A DNA stretch of 64,000 bases from Loktanella salsilacus (GTDB lineage Bacteria > Pseudomonadota > Alphaproteobacteria > Rhodobacterales > Rhodobacteraceae): positions 1-64,000 of the forward strand of contig NZ_FOTF01000019.1 of NCBI RefSeq assembly GCF_900114485.1, read 5' to 3'. Position 1 is the first letter of the stretch; each line of letters starts with the position of its first letter. The translations under genes were made by a program, and so were the position numbers. Positions 46,344 to 55,998 of the stretch are shown in pieces. Under the pieces are notes generated by a model, which worked only from the letters and a program-made list of their open reading frames with translations, had not been told where the DNA came from and made no database searches.

Positions 46344-47762
46344 ATGACTTTGCTCACGACACTTGCCGATATTCTAGGCCCCCAAGGCCTACTGACCGAC
46401 CCCGCCGATATGGCGCGCTGGACCAACGATTGGACGGGCTATTACCCCTCTGTCCCGCTGGCCGTCGCGCGGCCCACCACGACGCAGCAGGTCAGCGCTG
46501 TGATGGCCGCTTGTCACGCTGCCGGCCAGGCTGTGGTGCCCGTGTCGGGCAATACCGGGCTGAATGGCGGCGCGTCCGCCATGGGGGCTATTGCCCTGTC
46601 GCTGGACCGGATGACGGCCATCCGCAACGTCGATCCAGACTCTCGTACGGCCGAGGTAGAGGCTGGTGTTATCATTTCACGCCTTCACGACGCGGCAGAC
46701 GCCCATGATCTGATCTTTCCACTCACCTTTGGCGCCCGCGGGTCTGCAATGATCGGCGGTGCGCTTTCGACGAACGCGGGCGGGTCGAACGTGCTGCGCT
46801 ATGGCAATACCCGCGATCTGGTGCTGGGCCTGACCGTCGTTCTGGCGGATGGTCGGATCATGGATCTGATGGGGCGGCTTCATAAAGATAACAGCGGCCT
46901 GAACCTGCGGCACCTGATGATCGGCGCAGAGGGGACGCTTGGCATCATCACGGCCGCCACGGTCAAGCTGTTCACCAAGCCGCGCGCCTACGCCACGGCG
47001 ATGGTCGCGGCCGCTTCGCTGGATGCCGCCCTGACCCTGCTACACCGCATCCAAGCTGCCACAGGGGGTGCGGTCGAGGCGTTTGAATACATGCCTGCCA
47101 ATTACATCGACACCCATCTGCGCATCACCCCGGGGACCAAGGCACCCTTTGCCGACCGCCACGACGTCAACATCATGATAGAGGTCGGTGCCACCGCACC
47201 CCGCGATGCTACCCCGCTGGACGACGGCTCTGTGCCCATCGTCACCTTGCTAGAGGAAACGCTGGCCGAGATGATGGAGGACGGTCTGATCCTAGACGCC
47301 GTGACCGCCCAATCCGAACAGCAGCGCAGCGACATGTGGGCCCGGCGCGAGGCAGCATCAGAGGTGATCTTTGACCGCCGCCCCTTTGTGAACACGGATA
47401 TCGCCGTCGCCCTGCCCGACGTGCAAACCTTTCTAACCGAAGCGCGCAAACGCCTTCTGGCGCTGGACCCCGGCGCAGATGATCTGTCTGTCGTTCACTT
47501 GGGCGATGGCAATGTGCACTACACCGCATACCCCAGCAAAGAGGACCCCGACCTAAGCGCCGCGATCCGCGAGATGGTAGATGATGTGGTTCAAGATCTG
47601 GGCGGATCATTCAGCGCCGAACACGGCGTCGGGTTGTCAAAGCTGGATAGCATGGCAAAGCGCAAGGATCCGGTCGCACTGGATGTGATGCGCGCGATCA
47701 AGGACGCGCTGGACCCCAGCGGCATCCTGAACCCCGGCAAGGTGATCCCGCCAAAGCGCTAA
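46344..47762 (+). CDS. FAD-linked D-2-hydroxyacid dehydrogenase (GlcD/D2HGDH type)
   Basis: A 472-aa VAO-family flavoenzyme. The FAD-binding PP loop is PVSGNTGLNGGASAMG, with GGALSTNAGGSNVLRYG and MIGAEGTLGIITAATVKLF in the FAD domain. The C-terminal domain has HLGDGNVHYTAYPS and AEHGVGLSKLDSM. Substrate could be D-lactate, glycolate or D-2-hydroxyglutarate. The start at 46344 follows a GGGGGACC purine stretch. It is a single gene, convergent with hemC. Confidence 0.82.
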   Translation: MTLLTTLADILGPQGLLTDPADMARWTNDWTGYYPSVPLAVARPTTTQQVSAVMAACHAAGQAVVPVSGNTGLNGGASAMGAIALSLDRMTAIRNVDPDSRTAEVEAGVIISRLHDAADAHDLIFPLTFGARGSAMIGGALSTNAGGSNVLRYGNTRDLVLGLTVVLADGRIMDLMGRLHKDNSGLNLRHLMIGAEGTLGIITAATVKLFTKPRAYATAMVAAASLDAALTLLHRIQAATGGAVEAFEYMPANYIDTHLRITPGTKAPFADRHDVNIMIEVGATAPRDATPLDDGSVPIVTLLEETLAEMMEDGLILDAVTAQSEQQRSDMWARREAASEVIFDRRPFVNTDIAVALPDVQTFLTEARKRLLALDPGADDLSVVHLGDGNVHYTAYPSKEDPDLSAAIREMVDDVVQDLGGSFSAEHGVGLSKLDSMAKRKDPVALDVMRAIKDALDPSGILNPGKVIPPKR

Positions 47763-47765
47763 ACT

Positions 47766-48704
47766 TTAGTCAAAGAACCCCGGCCCGGCGCGTTCCAGCA
47801 GCTTGGCCGCCATTTCGCGGCCCATCTGTGCGCCGTCGGCAATGGGGCCTGTCATATCGTCGGACAGCACGCGGGTGCCATCCTCGCGCAGGATCTCGCC
47901 GCGCAGGCGCAGATTGCCGCCCTCAAGCTCTGCCAGACCCGCGATCGGCGTTTCGCACGACCCATCCAGCGCCAGCAGCAAGGATCGTTCTGCAGCAAGG
48001 CGGTAGCCGGTTTCGGCGTCGTGGATCGCTTCCAGCATCTGGGCGGCGCGGCTATCGTCTGTGCGCCGCTCAATCCCGATGGCACCCTGCGCAATCGCGG
48101 GCAGCATGTCGTCGGCGCTGATGCCGTGATGCGGGACGTCGTCCATTTTCAGACGGTTCAGGCCCGCCATGGCCAAAAACGTCGCGGTGGCCACGCCATT
48201 ATCAAGCTTTTTCAAACGTGTCTGCACGTTGCCGCGAAATTCGACCACGTTCAGGTCGGGGCGTCGCGCCTTGACCTGTGCGCGGCGGCGCAAAGATGAT
48301 GATCCGACCGTCGCCCCCTGCGGCAAATCAGCCAGCCCGGCGGCATTGCGGGATACAAAGGCGTCGCGCACGTCTTCACGCGGCAAATAGGTATCCAACA
48401 GCAATCCACCCGGTTGCAGAGTCGGCATGTCCTTCATCGAATGCACCGCGATATCAATCTCGCCTGACAACAGCGCCTCTTCGATCTCGCGGGTAAACAG
48501 GCCCTTGCCGCCGATTTCTTTGAGCGGGCGGTCAATGATCTGATCGCCTGTCACCTTGATGATGACGATGGTAAACGCCTCGAACGGCAGATCAAAAGCC
48601 TGCGCCAGACGCGCACGCGTCTCGTTGGCTTGCGCCATCGCAAGAGGCGATCCTCTGGTTCCGATCTTGAACGCGGCGGCGGGTGTGGGCAAATTCAGCA
48701 TCAT
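47766..48704 (-). CDS. hemC: porphobilinogen deaminase
   Basis: A 312-aa enzyme that links four porphobilinogens into hydroxymethylbilane. It has IGTRGSPLAMAQANETRARL, SMKDMPT, GSSSLRRRAQ and the cofactor-binding Cys in GSCETPIAGLAELEGG. The start is one of two adjacent ATGs (48704/48701). It is divergent from hemE with only 81 bp between starts. Confidence 0.95.
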   Translation of the reverse strand: MMLNLPTPAAAFKIGTRGSPLAMAQANETRARLAQAFDLPFEAFTIVIIKVTGDQIIDRPLKEIGGKGLFTREIEEALLSGEIDIAVHSMKDMPTLQPGGLLLDTYLPREDVRDAFVSRNAAGLADLPQGATVGSSSLRRRAQVKARRPDLNVVEFRGNVQTRLKKLDNGVATATFLAMAGLNRLKMDDVPHHGISADDMLPAIAQGAIGIERRTDDSRAAQMLEAIHDAETGYRLAAERSLLLALDGSCETPIAGLAELEGGNLRLRGEILREDGTRVLSDDMTGPIADGAQMGREMAAKLLERAGPGFFD

Positions 48705-48785
48705 GACACAACTGTTAGCCCTGCCAATCCGGGTTGACAACAGCCCTGCGCGTTGCGACGAAACCCACAACACAAAGGACGTCAC
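48705..48785. promoter_or_regulatory. divergent hemC/hemE promoter region
   Basis: An 81-bp space between divergent heme genes. A TTGACA at 48734-48739 faces hemE, but no convincing -10 follows. AAAGGA at 48774-48779 is the hemE ribosome site. Confidence 0.45.
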
Positions 48786-49820
48786 ATGCCTCAGCAAAAG
48801 ACCATTCTGCGCGCCCTTGCGGGTGAAACACTGCCCACGCCGCCGATCTGGATGATGCGCCAAGCCGGACGCTACTTGCCGGAATACAAGGCGACCCGCG
48901 CGCAGGCCGGTGATTTCCTGTCGCTGTGCTACAACCCCGAACTCGCGGCAGAGGTGACGTTGCAGCCGATCCGCCGCTACGGCTTTGACGCGGCGATCCT
49001 GTTTGCGGACATCTTACTGCTGCCACAAGCGCTGGGTGCGGACCTGTGGTTCGTCACGGGCGAAGGCCCGCGTCTGTCCACGATCACCGATCAGGCCGGT
49101 TTGGATAAACTCGGCCCCGTGGACGAGATCGACGCCGTGCTGTCGCCCGTCTATGAAACCGTCAAGATCCTGTCGCGTGAACTGCCTGCTGATACCACGC
49201 TGATCGGTTTCGCTGGCGCCCCCTGGACCGTCGCGACCTATATGATCGCAGGCCAAGGCACCCCGGACCAAGGCCCGGCGCACGCGCTGAAAAACGAAAA
49301 CCGCCCCGTGTTCGAAGCGCTGCTTGCCAAGATCACCGCAGGCACGATCCACTATCTGTCGCGCCAGATCGACGCCGGGGCAGAAGTCGTCAAGCTTTTC
49401 GACAGCTGGGCTGGATCGCTGCAAGGCGAGGATTTCGCAAAATACGCAGTAGAGCCCGCGCGCGAAATCACGGCGGCGCTCAAGGCTAAGTATCCGCATA
49501 TCCCGGTCATCGCCTTTCCGCGTGGCGCAGGTCACCGGTACGAGGGGCTGCATGCCGCGATCGGGGCCGATTGCATCGCGCTGGATGACGGCGTCACGCC
49601 GAACTGGGCGGCTGGTCATGTCCAGATCGATGGCTGCGTGCAGGGCAATCTGGCGTCACGGCACATGGTCACCGGCGGCAAGGATCTGATCCGCGAGACA
49701 CGCAAAGTCGTGCAAGCCTTTAGCAATGGGCCGCACATCTTTAACCTTGGTCACGGCATCACGCCCGACGCCGATCCGGCCAATGTGCAGCTGATGATCG
49801 ACACGGTGCGCGGCATCTGA
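48786..49820 (+). CDS. hemE: uroporphyrinogen decarboxylase
   Basis: A 344-aa decarboxylase giving coproporphyrinogen III. It carries the signature [16 protein letters not shown], the catalytic Asp region [16 protein letters not shown] and [17 protein letters not shown]. The start at 48786 matches the family; a frame upstream to 48753 overlaps the promoter region. The stop overlaps the next start (TGATG). Confidence 0.96.
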   Translation: MPQQKTILRALAGETLPTPPIWMMRQAGRYLPEYKATRAQAGDFLSLCYNPELAAEVTLQPIRRYGFDAAILFADILLLPQALGADLWFVTGEGPRLSTITDQAGLDKLGPVDEIDAVLSPVYETVKILSRELPADTTLIGFAGAPWTVATYMIAGQGTPDQGPAHALKNENRPVFEALLAKITAGTIHYLSRQIDAGAEVVKLFDSWAGSLQGEDFAKYAVEPAREITAALKAKYPHIPVIAFPRGAGHRYEGLHAAIGADCIALDDGVTPNWAAGHVQIDGCVQGNLASRHMVTGGKDLIRETRKVVQAFSNGPHIFNLGHGITPDADPANVQLMIDTVRGI

Positions 49821-50437
49821 TGTACGCCCCCCCGGCCTTTCAAGAGGACCGGACTGACGTCCTGCGCGCCGCCATCGGTGATATCACCTTTGGCGCGCTG
49901 GTCACGCAAACGGATGATGGTCCGGTCGTCACGCATGTGCCGATGATGCTGACCGGGCCGGACGATACCATGGTGCTGGAAACCCATGTCGCCCGCGGCA
50001 ATCCGCATTGGCGCCACGCAGGGCCGACGGTCGCGATCTTTCAAGGGCCGCACGCCTATATCCGGCCGGGGTTTTATCCGTCAAAGGCGGAAACGGGCAA
50101 GGTCGTACCGACTTGGACCTATATCGCGGTGCACGCGCACGGGATGCTGACCGCTGTGCAGGACGGCGACTGGCTGCATGCCCATGTGACCGCGATGACC
50201 AATAAGATGGAAACAGGCCGCCCTGCCCCTTGGGCTGTGGACGACGCACCTGCCGATTATATCGCCAGCCTGCAGCGCGGGATCGTTGGACTGCGCATGC
50301 CTGTCACACGGCTGACAGGGGCGTGGAAGGTGAACCAGCACAAGTCAGAGGCCGACCGCGCGGGCACAGCGCAGGGGCTAGCAGACAGCGGAGAGATGGG
50401 CCGCGCCCTTGCCCAAGTGCTAAAGCCGGAGGCTTAG
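49820..50437 (+). CDS. PaiB-like FMN-binding protein
   Basis: A 205-aa split-barrel protein of the FMN-binding negative transcriptional regulator (PaiB) family. It starts with [11 protein letters not shown] and has THVPMML, THVARGNPHWR, FQGPHAYIRPGFYPSK and VPTWTYIAVHAHG, which fit this family. The C-terminus (GAWKVNQHKSEADRAG) is also typical. It is coupled to hemE, so a heme- or flavin-related job is possible but unproven. Confidence 0.88.
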   Translation: MYAPPAFQEDRTDVLRAAIGDITFGALVTQTDDGPVVTHVPMMLTGPDDTMVLETHVARGNPHWRHAGPTVAIFQGPHAYIRPGFYPSKAETGKVVPTWTYIAVHAHGMLTAVQDGDWLHAHVTAMTNKMETGRPAPWAVDDAPADYIASLQRGIVGLRMPVTRLTGAWKVNQHKSEADRAGTAQGLADSGEMGRALAQVLKPEA

Positions 50438-50979
50438 CGCCCCGTCAGCCCCTCGATTGCTGGCAGCGGCACGGGCTGGGTCACATAGGCGCTTTTGCGC
50501 TTTTCATAAAATGCATTGCCGCCAGCGGTGACGACGTAATTCATGTTGTCGTAGGAAAACCGGTGACCCGCTTGATGAAAAAACTTTGCATCGCCAATCA
50601 TCGGATGCCGCTCGCCCAGCATGACTGAAATCGCCGCCTCTTGGACCGTCGGCAGGCCGCTGGCGGACATCGGGCGCGACATCACGCCGGGGGCAAACTG
50701 GTTCTTTTGCCCCACAACACCGCAGACCGTATCGGGATATGCGTCTGACTGAACACGGTTCATCACAACATTTCCGACGGCAACCAACCCGTCGCGGCTC
50801 GACCGGTTCGATTCAAAAAACATCGCCCGCTCAAGGCATTCTAGGTCATCTGTGTCCACGCGGGCAAAGCTGCGCGCGGCAACGTCATCCTTTTTGCCGC
50901 CGACCATGCCGCATCCCGCAGCCGTCAGCGCCAAAGCGATCAGACCTGCCAGCCGCAGTGCTTTGCCCGATTGGTTCAT
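50434..50979 (-). CDS. SleB/CwlJ-type cell wall hydrolase, lipoprotein
   Basis: A 181-aa precursor with a lipobox (LALTAAGC), so probably lipid-anchored. The hydrolase_2 domain shows LERAMFFESNRSSRDGLVAV (catalytic Glu region), GNVVMNRVQSDAYPDTVCGV, QFAPGVM and FFHQAGHRFSYD. It cleaves peptidoglycan. The start at 50979 gives the proper signal peptide. The end overlaps the convergent PaiB-like gene by 4 bp. Confidence 0.87.
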   Translation of the reverse strand: MNQSGKALRLAGLIALALTAAGCGMVGGKKDDVAARSFARVDTDDLECLERAMFFESNRSSRDGLVAVGNVVMNRVQSDAYPDTVCGVVGQKNQFAPGVMSRPMSASGLPTVQEAAISVMLGERHPMIGDAKFFHQAGHRFSYDNMNYVVTAGGNAFYEKRKSAYVTQPVPLPAIEGLTGR

Positions 50980-51108
50980 TGAATGGCCCCCGCCCCTATT
51001 TTGAAGGCACCTTATGCGGGGCGATACGCTGCGCTCAAGCCCCGCTCTGCCCATGAAGCGGCCCGTGCCCGCCCGCAGGCGGACACTCGCCGATCCGCAT
51101 GGGCCCTG

Positions 51109-51999
51109 TCAGACCCACTTGGCCATCGGCGGCAGGCTCATCAGGACCGCGTTGGCGTCGTGTCCAGTGGTCAGGCCGAATTTGGTGCCGCGGTCGTAGA
51201 CAAGGTTATATTCCGCATAAAGGCCGCGGTGGATCAGCTGCGTGTCCTTGTCGGCGTCGGTCCAGTCTTGGCTGCGGCGCTTTTCCACCAACGGCTGATA
51301 AGCGGGCAGAAAGGCGCGGCCAATGTCTTGGGTCAGGGCAAAGTCAGCATCCCAGTCGCCGGTGCAGTGGTCGTCCATAAAGATGCCGCCGACACCCCGC
51401 GCACGGTTCCGGTGCGGGATATAGAAATATTCATCCGCCCAAGCCTTGAGCCGGGGGTAAAGGTCGGTGCCATGCGGGTCGAGGTGGGTTTGCTGGGCTG
51501 CATGGAAATGGGCCGTGTCCTCTGCGTATTCAATGCAGGGGTTCAGATCGGACCCGCCGCCAAACCACCACGCGTGCGGCGTCCAGAACATGCGGGTGTT
51601 CATGTGCACGGCAGGCGCATGGGGGTTTTGCATATGCGCGACCAGCGAAATGCCAGACGCCCAAAAGCGCGGATCGCTGTCCATGCCCGGCACACCGCGT
51701 GCGGCCATGGCGCGCTGCGCGGCCTCGCCCAATACGCCGTGGACGGTCGAGGTATTTACGCCGACCTTTTCAAACACCCGCCCGCCGCGCATGACAGACA
51801 TCAAACCGCCGCCCGCCTCTGACCCATCATCGGCGGTGCGACGCGTCTGCGTGCGTTCAAACCGGCCTGCGGGCAGCGCTGCCGTGGGGCCTGTGGTCTG
51901 GGTGTCTTCTAATCCTTCGAACGCGGTCACGATCGTGTCGCGCAGGGTTTCGAACCATGCGCTTGCCCGCGCTTTTTCAGTATCCATCGTGTCGGTCAT
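51109..51999 (-). CDS. hemF: oxygen-dependent coproporphyrinogen III oxidase
   Basis: A 296-aa aerobic enzyme that turns coproporphyrinogen III into protoporphyrinogen IX. It has VMRGGRVFEKVGVNTSTVHG, the signature FWASGISLVAHMQNPHAPAV, then WWFGGGSDLNPCIEY and YAEYNLVYDRGTKFGL. With hemC and hemE nearby this forms a partial heme cluster. Length is normal. Confidence 0.95.
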   Translation of the reverse strand: MTDTMDTEKARASAWFETLRDTIVTAFEGLEDTQTTGPTAALPAGRFERTQTRRTADDGSEAGGGLMSVMRGGRVFEKVGVNTSTVHGVLGEAAQRAMAARGVPGMDSDPRFWASGISLVAHMQNPHAPAVHMNTRMFWTPHAWWFGGGSDLNPCIEYAEDTAHFHAAQQTHLDPHGTDLYPRLKAWADEYFYIPHRNRARGVGGIFMDDHCTGDWDADFALTQDIGRAFLPAYQPLVEKRRSQDWTDADKDTQLIHRGLYAEYNLVYDRGTKFGLTTGHDANAVLMSLPPMAKWV

Positions 52000-52098
52000 C
52001 TGGCCCTTGCCCTGCTGTTATTGCATATCATCTTAAAGGGACACTAAGGGTAAAGCCAAGCGCCAGCCCCTTGGCACACCCTCTACCGGAGCCCTGAT

Positions 52099-52485
52099 AT
52101 GCGGTATCTTCTGCCCCTCGCCCCACTTGCCCTGCTGGCCGCTTGCGCCACGCCGCAACAGCAATGCCTGAACAATGTGTCAGAGCCGCTGCGTGTGAAC
52201 GCCTTTTTGATTGCGCAAACGCAGGCTAATCTGGATCGCGGCTTTGCCGTTGACCAGCAGCAGCGCGTCAGCCGGGGCTTTGATATGTGCCGCCAGCGTG
52301 ACCGCGACGGCAACGTGTCGACCACGCTTTGTCCCACAACGCGGGTGAAGACAGTCAATGTGCCGCAGGCGATCAATATGGATGTGGAACGCGGAACGCT
52401 CGATCAACTGCTGGCGCGGCAAGCGATTTTGGAAAAGCAGGCTAGCGCCGCGACAAACCAATGCCGCCTGCTGTATCCTGAATAG
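52099..52485 (+). CDS. small lipoprotein, unknown function
   Basis: A 128-aa precursor with signal and lipobox (LAPLALLAACATP). The mature part has several Cys and a charged helical C-terminal half (NMDVERGTLDQLLARQAILE). I do not recognise a family. It stands between hemF (divergent) and an SDR gene (convergent, 3 bp away). Confidence 0.7.
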   Translation: MRYLLPLAPLALLAACATPQQQCLNNVSEPLRVNAFLIAQTQANLDRGFAVDQQQRVSRGFDMCRQRDRDGNVSTTLCPTTRVKTVNVPQAINMDVERGTLDQLLARQAILEKQASAATNQCRLLYPE

Positions 52486-52488
52486 CGC

Positions 52489-53292
52489 CTAGTGAACAGC
52501 GATGGCGGCGGGATCGACCAACGTGCGACCGCCGTCCAGCGTCACGATCTGACCCGTCACAAAGCTCGACGCATCAGAGGCAAGGTATTGCACCGTGTCC
52601 CCGACCTCTGCCGCGTTGGCAAGGCGGCCCATGGGCGTGGCGTCTAGGATCGCGCTGCGGGCGTGTTCGTGATCGCGCATCCAGCCGAGCAAATTGTTGG
52701 ACAGCACCGATCCGACGGATACGCCGTTCACCCGGATCTGCTGGGGCGCAAGCGCGACCGCCATAGAGCGTGTCATCTGATCCAGCGCCGCATTCGCGAT
52801 GGAAAAGCCCATCAAGTCAGGATGCGCCCGCTGGCCTGCGATGGATGATAGGTTCACGATGGACCCGATGGGGCCGTCTTCGCTAGGTGCCTTTTGTTTG
52901 ACAAAGCGCCGCGCGATGGCCTGCGACAGGCGCAGCGGCATCATCAGGTTCTGCTGCATCAGTTCTTCGACAGAGTTATCTTCGGCGTCCAGCGGCGCAG
53001 TGCCAGTCACAAGACGCGCCGCATTCACCAGAATATCGACCCGGTCAAAGGCATCCACTGTCGCCGAAATCAGGTTCGCCACGCACAGCTTTTGCCGCAG
53101 ATCGCCGGTAAACATCCGCACGCGGTCCTCATCGGCGGACAAATCAGCAATCTCACGCTCTAACGCTTCTTCGTTGATATCAGCGAACATAACGTTGGCA
53201 CCGGCACGAACGAAGTGGCGGGCAATCGCCAAACCAATGCCGTTACCAGCACCGGTCACGATGGCCGTGCGGCCTTTGATGGAAAAAGACAT
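52489..53292 (-). CDS. SDR-family protein with altered catalytic residues
   Basis: A 267-aa Rossmann protein. The cofactor loop GAGNGIGLA is intact and NNAG is replaced by NAARL. The Ser of the tetrad is present (NLSSIAG), but the YxxxK motif reads FSIAN: Tyr is Phe (TTT) and Lys is Asn (AAT). It may bind NAD(P) without standard dehydrogenase activity, or use other residues. The C-terminus (VTGQIVTLDGGRT) is normal. It is 15 bp from the upstream methylase gene, so probably one transcript. Substrate unknown. Confidence 0.8.
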   Translation of the reverse strand: MSFSIKGRTAIVTGAGNGIGLAIARHFVRAGANVMFADINEEALEREIADLSADEDRVRMFTGDLRQKLCVANLISATVDAFDRVDILVNAARLVTGTAPLDAEDNSVEELMQQNLMMPLRLSQAIARRFVKQKAPSEDGPIGSIVNLSSIAGQRAHPDLMGFSIANAALDQMTRSMAVALAPQQIRVNGVSVGSVLSNNLLGWMRDHEHARSAILDATPMGRLANAAEVGDTVQYLASDASSFVTGQIVTLDGGRTLVDPAAIAVH

Positions 53293-53307
53293 GAAGCAGT
53301 CCTTTGA

Positions 53308-54285
53308 TCAGGATTTCAGCGGGCGGGTCGCGTGAAACAGCTTAAAGCCGCCGTCGCCCGGCAGTTCTTCGACATTGCGGAAATGCTCGCGCAGCGCCGC
53401 CTCGTAAGGCAGGTGGCGGTTTGCGACCATCCACAGCTTGCCATGCGCGGCCAGCATCCGGGCAGCACCCGCGATAAAGCCTTGGCCTAGCGATGGTGTG
53501 CCCTTGGACCCGGTATGGAACGGCGGGTTCATCACGATGCCATCGTATTTCGTGGCGGGCTTGAACGTCAGCGCATCGCCCCAGTGGAACGCGGCGCGGG
53601 GGTCGGTCACGTTAAGGCGTGCGCAATCCAGCGACAGCGCCTCTGCTTCGATCAAGTCCAGCGATTTGACGCCATCGCGCCCCAGCACGGCTTGGCTCAG
53701 ATAGCCCCAGCCTGCGCCAAGGTCGGCCATACGGTTGGGCAGTTTCGCAGGCAACGCGCCCGCCAGCAAGGCAGAGCCCTTGTCGATTGCGCCGTCAGAA
53801 AAGACGCCAGCGGTGGTGTAAAAGCCGTGATCGCCAACTTCGGGCGGCGGAGCGGCCCAGTCTGCCAGCTTGTCCGTGGCATTGAACCAGAACAGACGGC
53901 CCTTGGCCTTGGGCAGGGATGGCAGATCGCCCAGCACGGCGCGCACATCCTTGAACAGGCTATCGATGCCGTCGGTACGCTGACCGTCAACAATCACGAC
54001 CTGCCCCAATGCACAGGCCTGCGCGATCATCGACCGCGCCAGCGCCTTGGACCGGGGCACAGTGACGATCATCGTCGGCGATGCGGCGGTGTCTTGGCCG
54101 ACGGCATAGCCTGCTTGCGCAAAGGCGTTGGCGTCGGGGGCAAAGCCATGACTGATGCGAATATCGCGGTCCGCCAGCGGCGACAGGTCATAGTCGGCGG
54201 CGGGGCGCATGACTGTGACAGGGCCTGCAGGCAGGGTCACAAGTTCGTCGTTCAAGACGGTGAAAAGGCGGGATGTTGCGGCCAT
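53308..54285 (-). CDS. rsmC: RsmC-like 16S rRNA methyltransferase
   Basis: A 325-aa class I SAM methyltransferase. The N-terminal half is a degenerate duplicate domain. The C-terminal half has the SAM loop MADLGAGWGYLSQAV and the guanine-N2 methylase motif IVMNPPFHTG (about 236-245). That motif points to RsmC/RlmG (16S G1207 or 23S guanine). Which guanine is inferred from the family only. Confidence 0.82.
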   Translation of the reverse strand: MAATSRLFTVLNDELVTLPAGPVTVMRPAADYDLSPLADRDIRISHGFAPDANAFAQAGYAVGQDTAASPTMIVTVPRSKALARSMIAQACALGQVVIVDGQRTDGIDSLFKDVRAVLGDLPSLPKAKGRLFWFNATDKLADWAAPPPEVGDHGFYTTAGVFSDGAIDKGSALLAGALPAKLPNRMADLGAGWGYLSQAVLGRDGVKSLDLIEAEALSLDCARLNVTDPRAAFHWGDALTFKPATKYDGIVMNPPFHTGSKGTPSLGQGFIAGAARMLAAHGKLWMVANRHLPYEAALREHFRNVEELPGDGGFKLFHATRPLKS

Positions 54286-54309
54286 CAGGGGCGGAACAGC
54301 GCGGCGGCG

Positions 54310-54654
54310 CTATTCCTTCTCCATCGTGCATTGCAGCGGATGCTGGTGACGTTGAGCATAATCCATGACCTGCGCCACCTTTGTTTCTGCGATTTCGTGG
54401 CTATAGACGCCGACAACCGCGACGCCTTTTTTGTGGACGGTCAACATGATGTCGAACGCCTGCGCGTGGGTCATACCAAAAAAGCGTTCCAGCACCATGA
54501 CGACAAATTCCATCGGCGTGAAATCGTCATTCAGGATCAGCACTTTATAAAGCGGAGGCTTGGCCGTCTTTGGCTTTGTCTTCAGCACGACGCCGATGTC
54601 GCTTTCGCCGTCATCGTCGTTATTGGCCGCCATGATGTCGTGTCGCGTCTGCAT
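54310..54654 (-). CDS. clpS: ClpS, ClpA adaptor of the N-end rule
   Basis: A 114-aa adaptor. An acidic N-terminal extension (about 25 aa, NNDDDGESD) precedes the core: [17 protein letters not shown] (N-degron pocket), [19 protein letters not shown] and [15 protein letters not shown]. It presents N-degron proteins to ClpAP. The start at 54654 has GGAG 6 nt upstream. Confidence 0.95.
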   Translation of the reverse strand: MQTRHDIMAANNDDDGESDIGVVLKTKPKTAKPPLYKVLILNDDFTPMEFVVMVLERFFGMTHAQAFDIMLTVHKKGVAVVGVYSHEIAETKVAQVMDYAQRHQHPLQCTMEKE

Positions 54655-54711
54655 CGAGACTCCGGTCCTGCATCCATGTGAATAAGGCTGTCTATATAGT
54701 CGGAAATGGCC

Positions 54712-54751
54712 ACAAGAAAACCCCCTGCGATCCGGCAGGACCGCAAGGGGG
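54712..54751 (-). terminator. rho-independent terminator after the SCO gene
   Basis: On the minus strand a long stem CCCCC(T)TGCG/CGCAGGGGG with one bulge is followed by TTTTCTT. It ends the leftward PCuAC-SCO unit. Confidence 0.8.
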
Positions 54752-54769
54752 TCGATATGCCGCCCCTGC

Positions 54770-55372
54770 CTAGCTGGCGATCATCCGTCTGATTTTCGCA
54801 AGCGCGCGATCGGTGCCTTCTTGATAGCCGATCGGTTCATAAAAGCGGCCCTGATCGTCGAACAACAGCACAGAGGCGGAATGGTCCATCGTATAGCCGC
54901 CGCCATCCAGCGGCACTTGGCGGGCATAGATTCGGAACGCCGCCTCTGCCGCCTTTACCTGTTCTGGCGTGCCAGACACACCGGTCACGCCGGGCACCCA
55001 AGAGACATAGTCGCGCAGGGTGTCCACCGTGTCACGTTCGGGATCAACTGTGACGAAATAGACGTTCAGCGCTTGGCCGTCCGTGGCCAGCGCCTCTTGC
55101 CACATCGACACATCGCCTAGGGTTGTCGGGCACACCTCTGGGCAGTGGGTGAAGCCGAAAAACACCGCTGTCGCGCCGCCTTTCAGGTTGTCAGAGGTGA
55201 AGGCCCCGCCGTCGGTTGTCGTCAGCGCGTAATCGCCCTGCCCCAGCGTATCGGTCAAATTCAACGGATCGCTGCCGTCCGGCCCGGCCAGTTGCAGCCA
55301 GACCAAAGCGCCAAGGGCCACCACCACGGCACCCCACAGCGCAAAGCCTGCGCGTTTCATATTGCGTGTCAT
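54770..55372 (-). CDS. SCO1/SenC-family copper chaperone
   Basis: A 200-aa thioredoxin-fold protein anchored by an N-terminal helix ([19 protein letters not shown]). The copper site is [11 protein letters not shown] (CxxxC) plus the His in [12 protein letters not shown]. It delivers copper to the CuA site of cytochrome oxidase. The ATG at 55372 has AGGGG 6 nt upstream. It lies just after the PCuAC gene, which serves the same pathway. Confidence 0.93.
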   Translation of the reverse strand: MTRNMKRAGFALWGAVVVALGALVWLQLAGPDGSDPLNLTDTLGQGDYALTTTDGGAFTSDNLKGGATAVFFGFTHCPEVCPTTLGDVSMWQEALATDGQALNVYFVTVDPERDTVDTLRDYVSWVPGVTGVSGTPEQVKAAEAAFRIYARQVPLDGGGYTMDHSASVLLFDDQGRFYEPIGYQEGTDRALAKIRRMIAS

Positions 55373-55381
55373 CAAAAGCCC

Positions 55382-55906
55382 CTAGTGCGCCATCTTGGCC
55401 GCGGTCGCGCCAACGGGCAGCACCACGTCAATTTCGCCGGCGGTTTCAAACGTCAGGGTGACGGTGACGACCTCTCCTTCAACCAAAGGCTGGTTCAAAT
55501 CCATGAACATCAGATGAAAGCCGCCGGGTTGCAGGGTCACGGATTCACCCGCTGGGATCGGCAAACCTGCTGGCAGCTCGCGCATTTTCATCACGTCGCC
55601 TTGCATCGCCATTTCGTGGATCTGGGTGTCACCTGCGATGCTGCTGGTGGCCCCAATTAGCGTGTCATCGACAGTGCCCGCGTTGGTCACAGTCAGAAAA
55701 CCGCCCGCGACAGGGGCGTTCGGCAGGGTTGCGCGGGTGAATGTACCTGCGATGGTCAGATCGCCAAGCGTGTAGGTGGCGCCGCCCGCATGATCCATTG
55801 CGCTATGATCCACGTTGCCGTGCATCATCGTGCCGTCTGCAGTTTGAGCCTGTGCTGCGGCGCAAAGGGTCAGGGCGGCTGCAAGTGTTAGTGTTGTCAG
55901 TTTCAT
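55382..55906 (-). CDS. PCu(A)C copper chaperone
   Basis: A 174-aa periplasmic protein with signal peptide (LTLAAALTLCAAAQAQ) and a His/Met-rich stretch (MMHGNVDHSAMDH). The H(M)X10MX21HXM-type copper site is visible: IHEMAMQG..., MKMRELP and LQPGGFHLMFMDL. It hands copper to SCO or cytochrome oxidase. The ATG at 55906 has a GGAG-type site upstream. It is followed by SCO after 9 bp. Confidence 0.92.
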   Translation of the reverse strand: MKLTTLTLAAALTLCAAAQAQTADGTMMHGNVDHSAMDHAGGATYTLGDLTIAGTFTRATLPNAPVAGGFLTVTNAGTVDDTLIGATSSIAGDTQIHEMAMQGDVMKMRELPAGLPIPAGESVTLQPGGFHLMFMDLNQPLVEGEVVTVTLTFETAGEIDVVLPVGATAAKMAH

Positions 55907-55998
55907 AACATATCTCCGGTATCGCTGGACGCGTGCGGACACACCGCAACCCGCGCCTGTGGAATTGACTGAAAAACACGCCTAAGGGGCGCGGTGGA

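Noticed and set aside
49820-50437. Treating the PaiB-like gene as a DNA-binding repressor because of the family name
   Set aside because: The sequence shows an FMN split barrel and no helix-turn-helix; the regulator label is only a family title.
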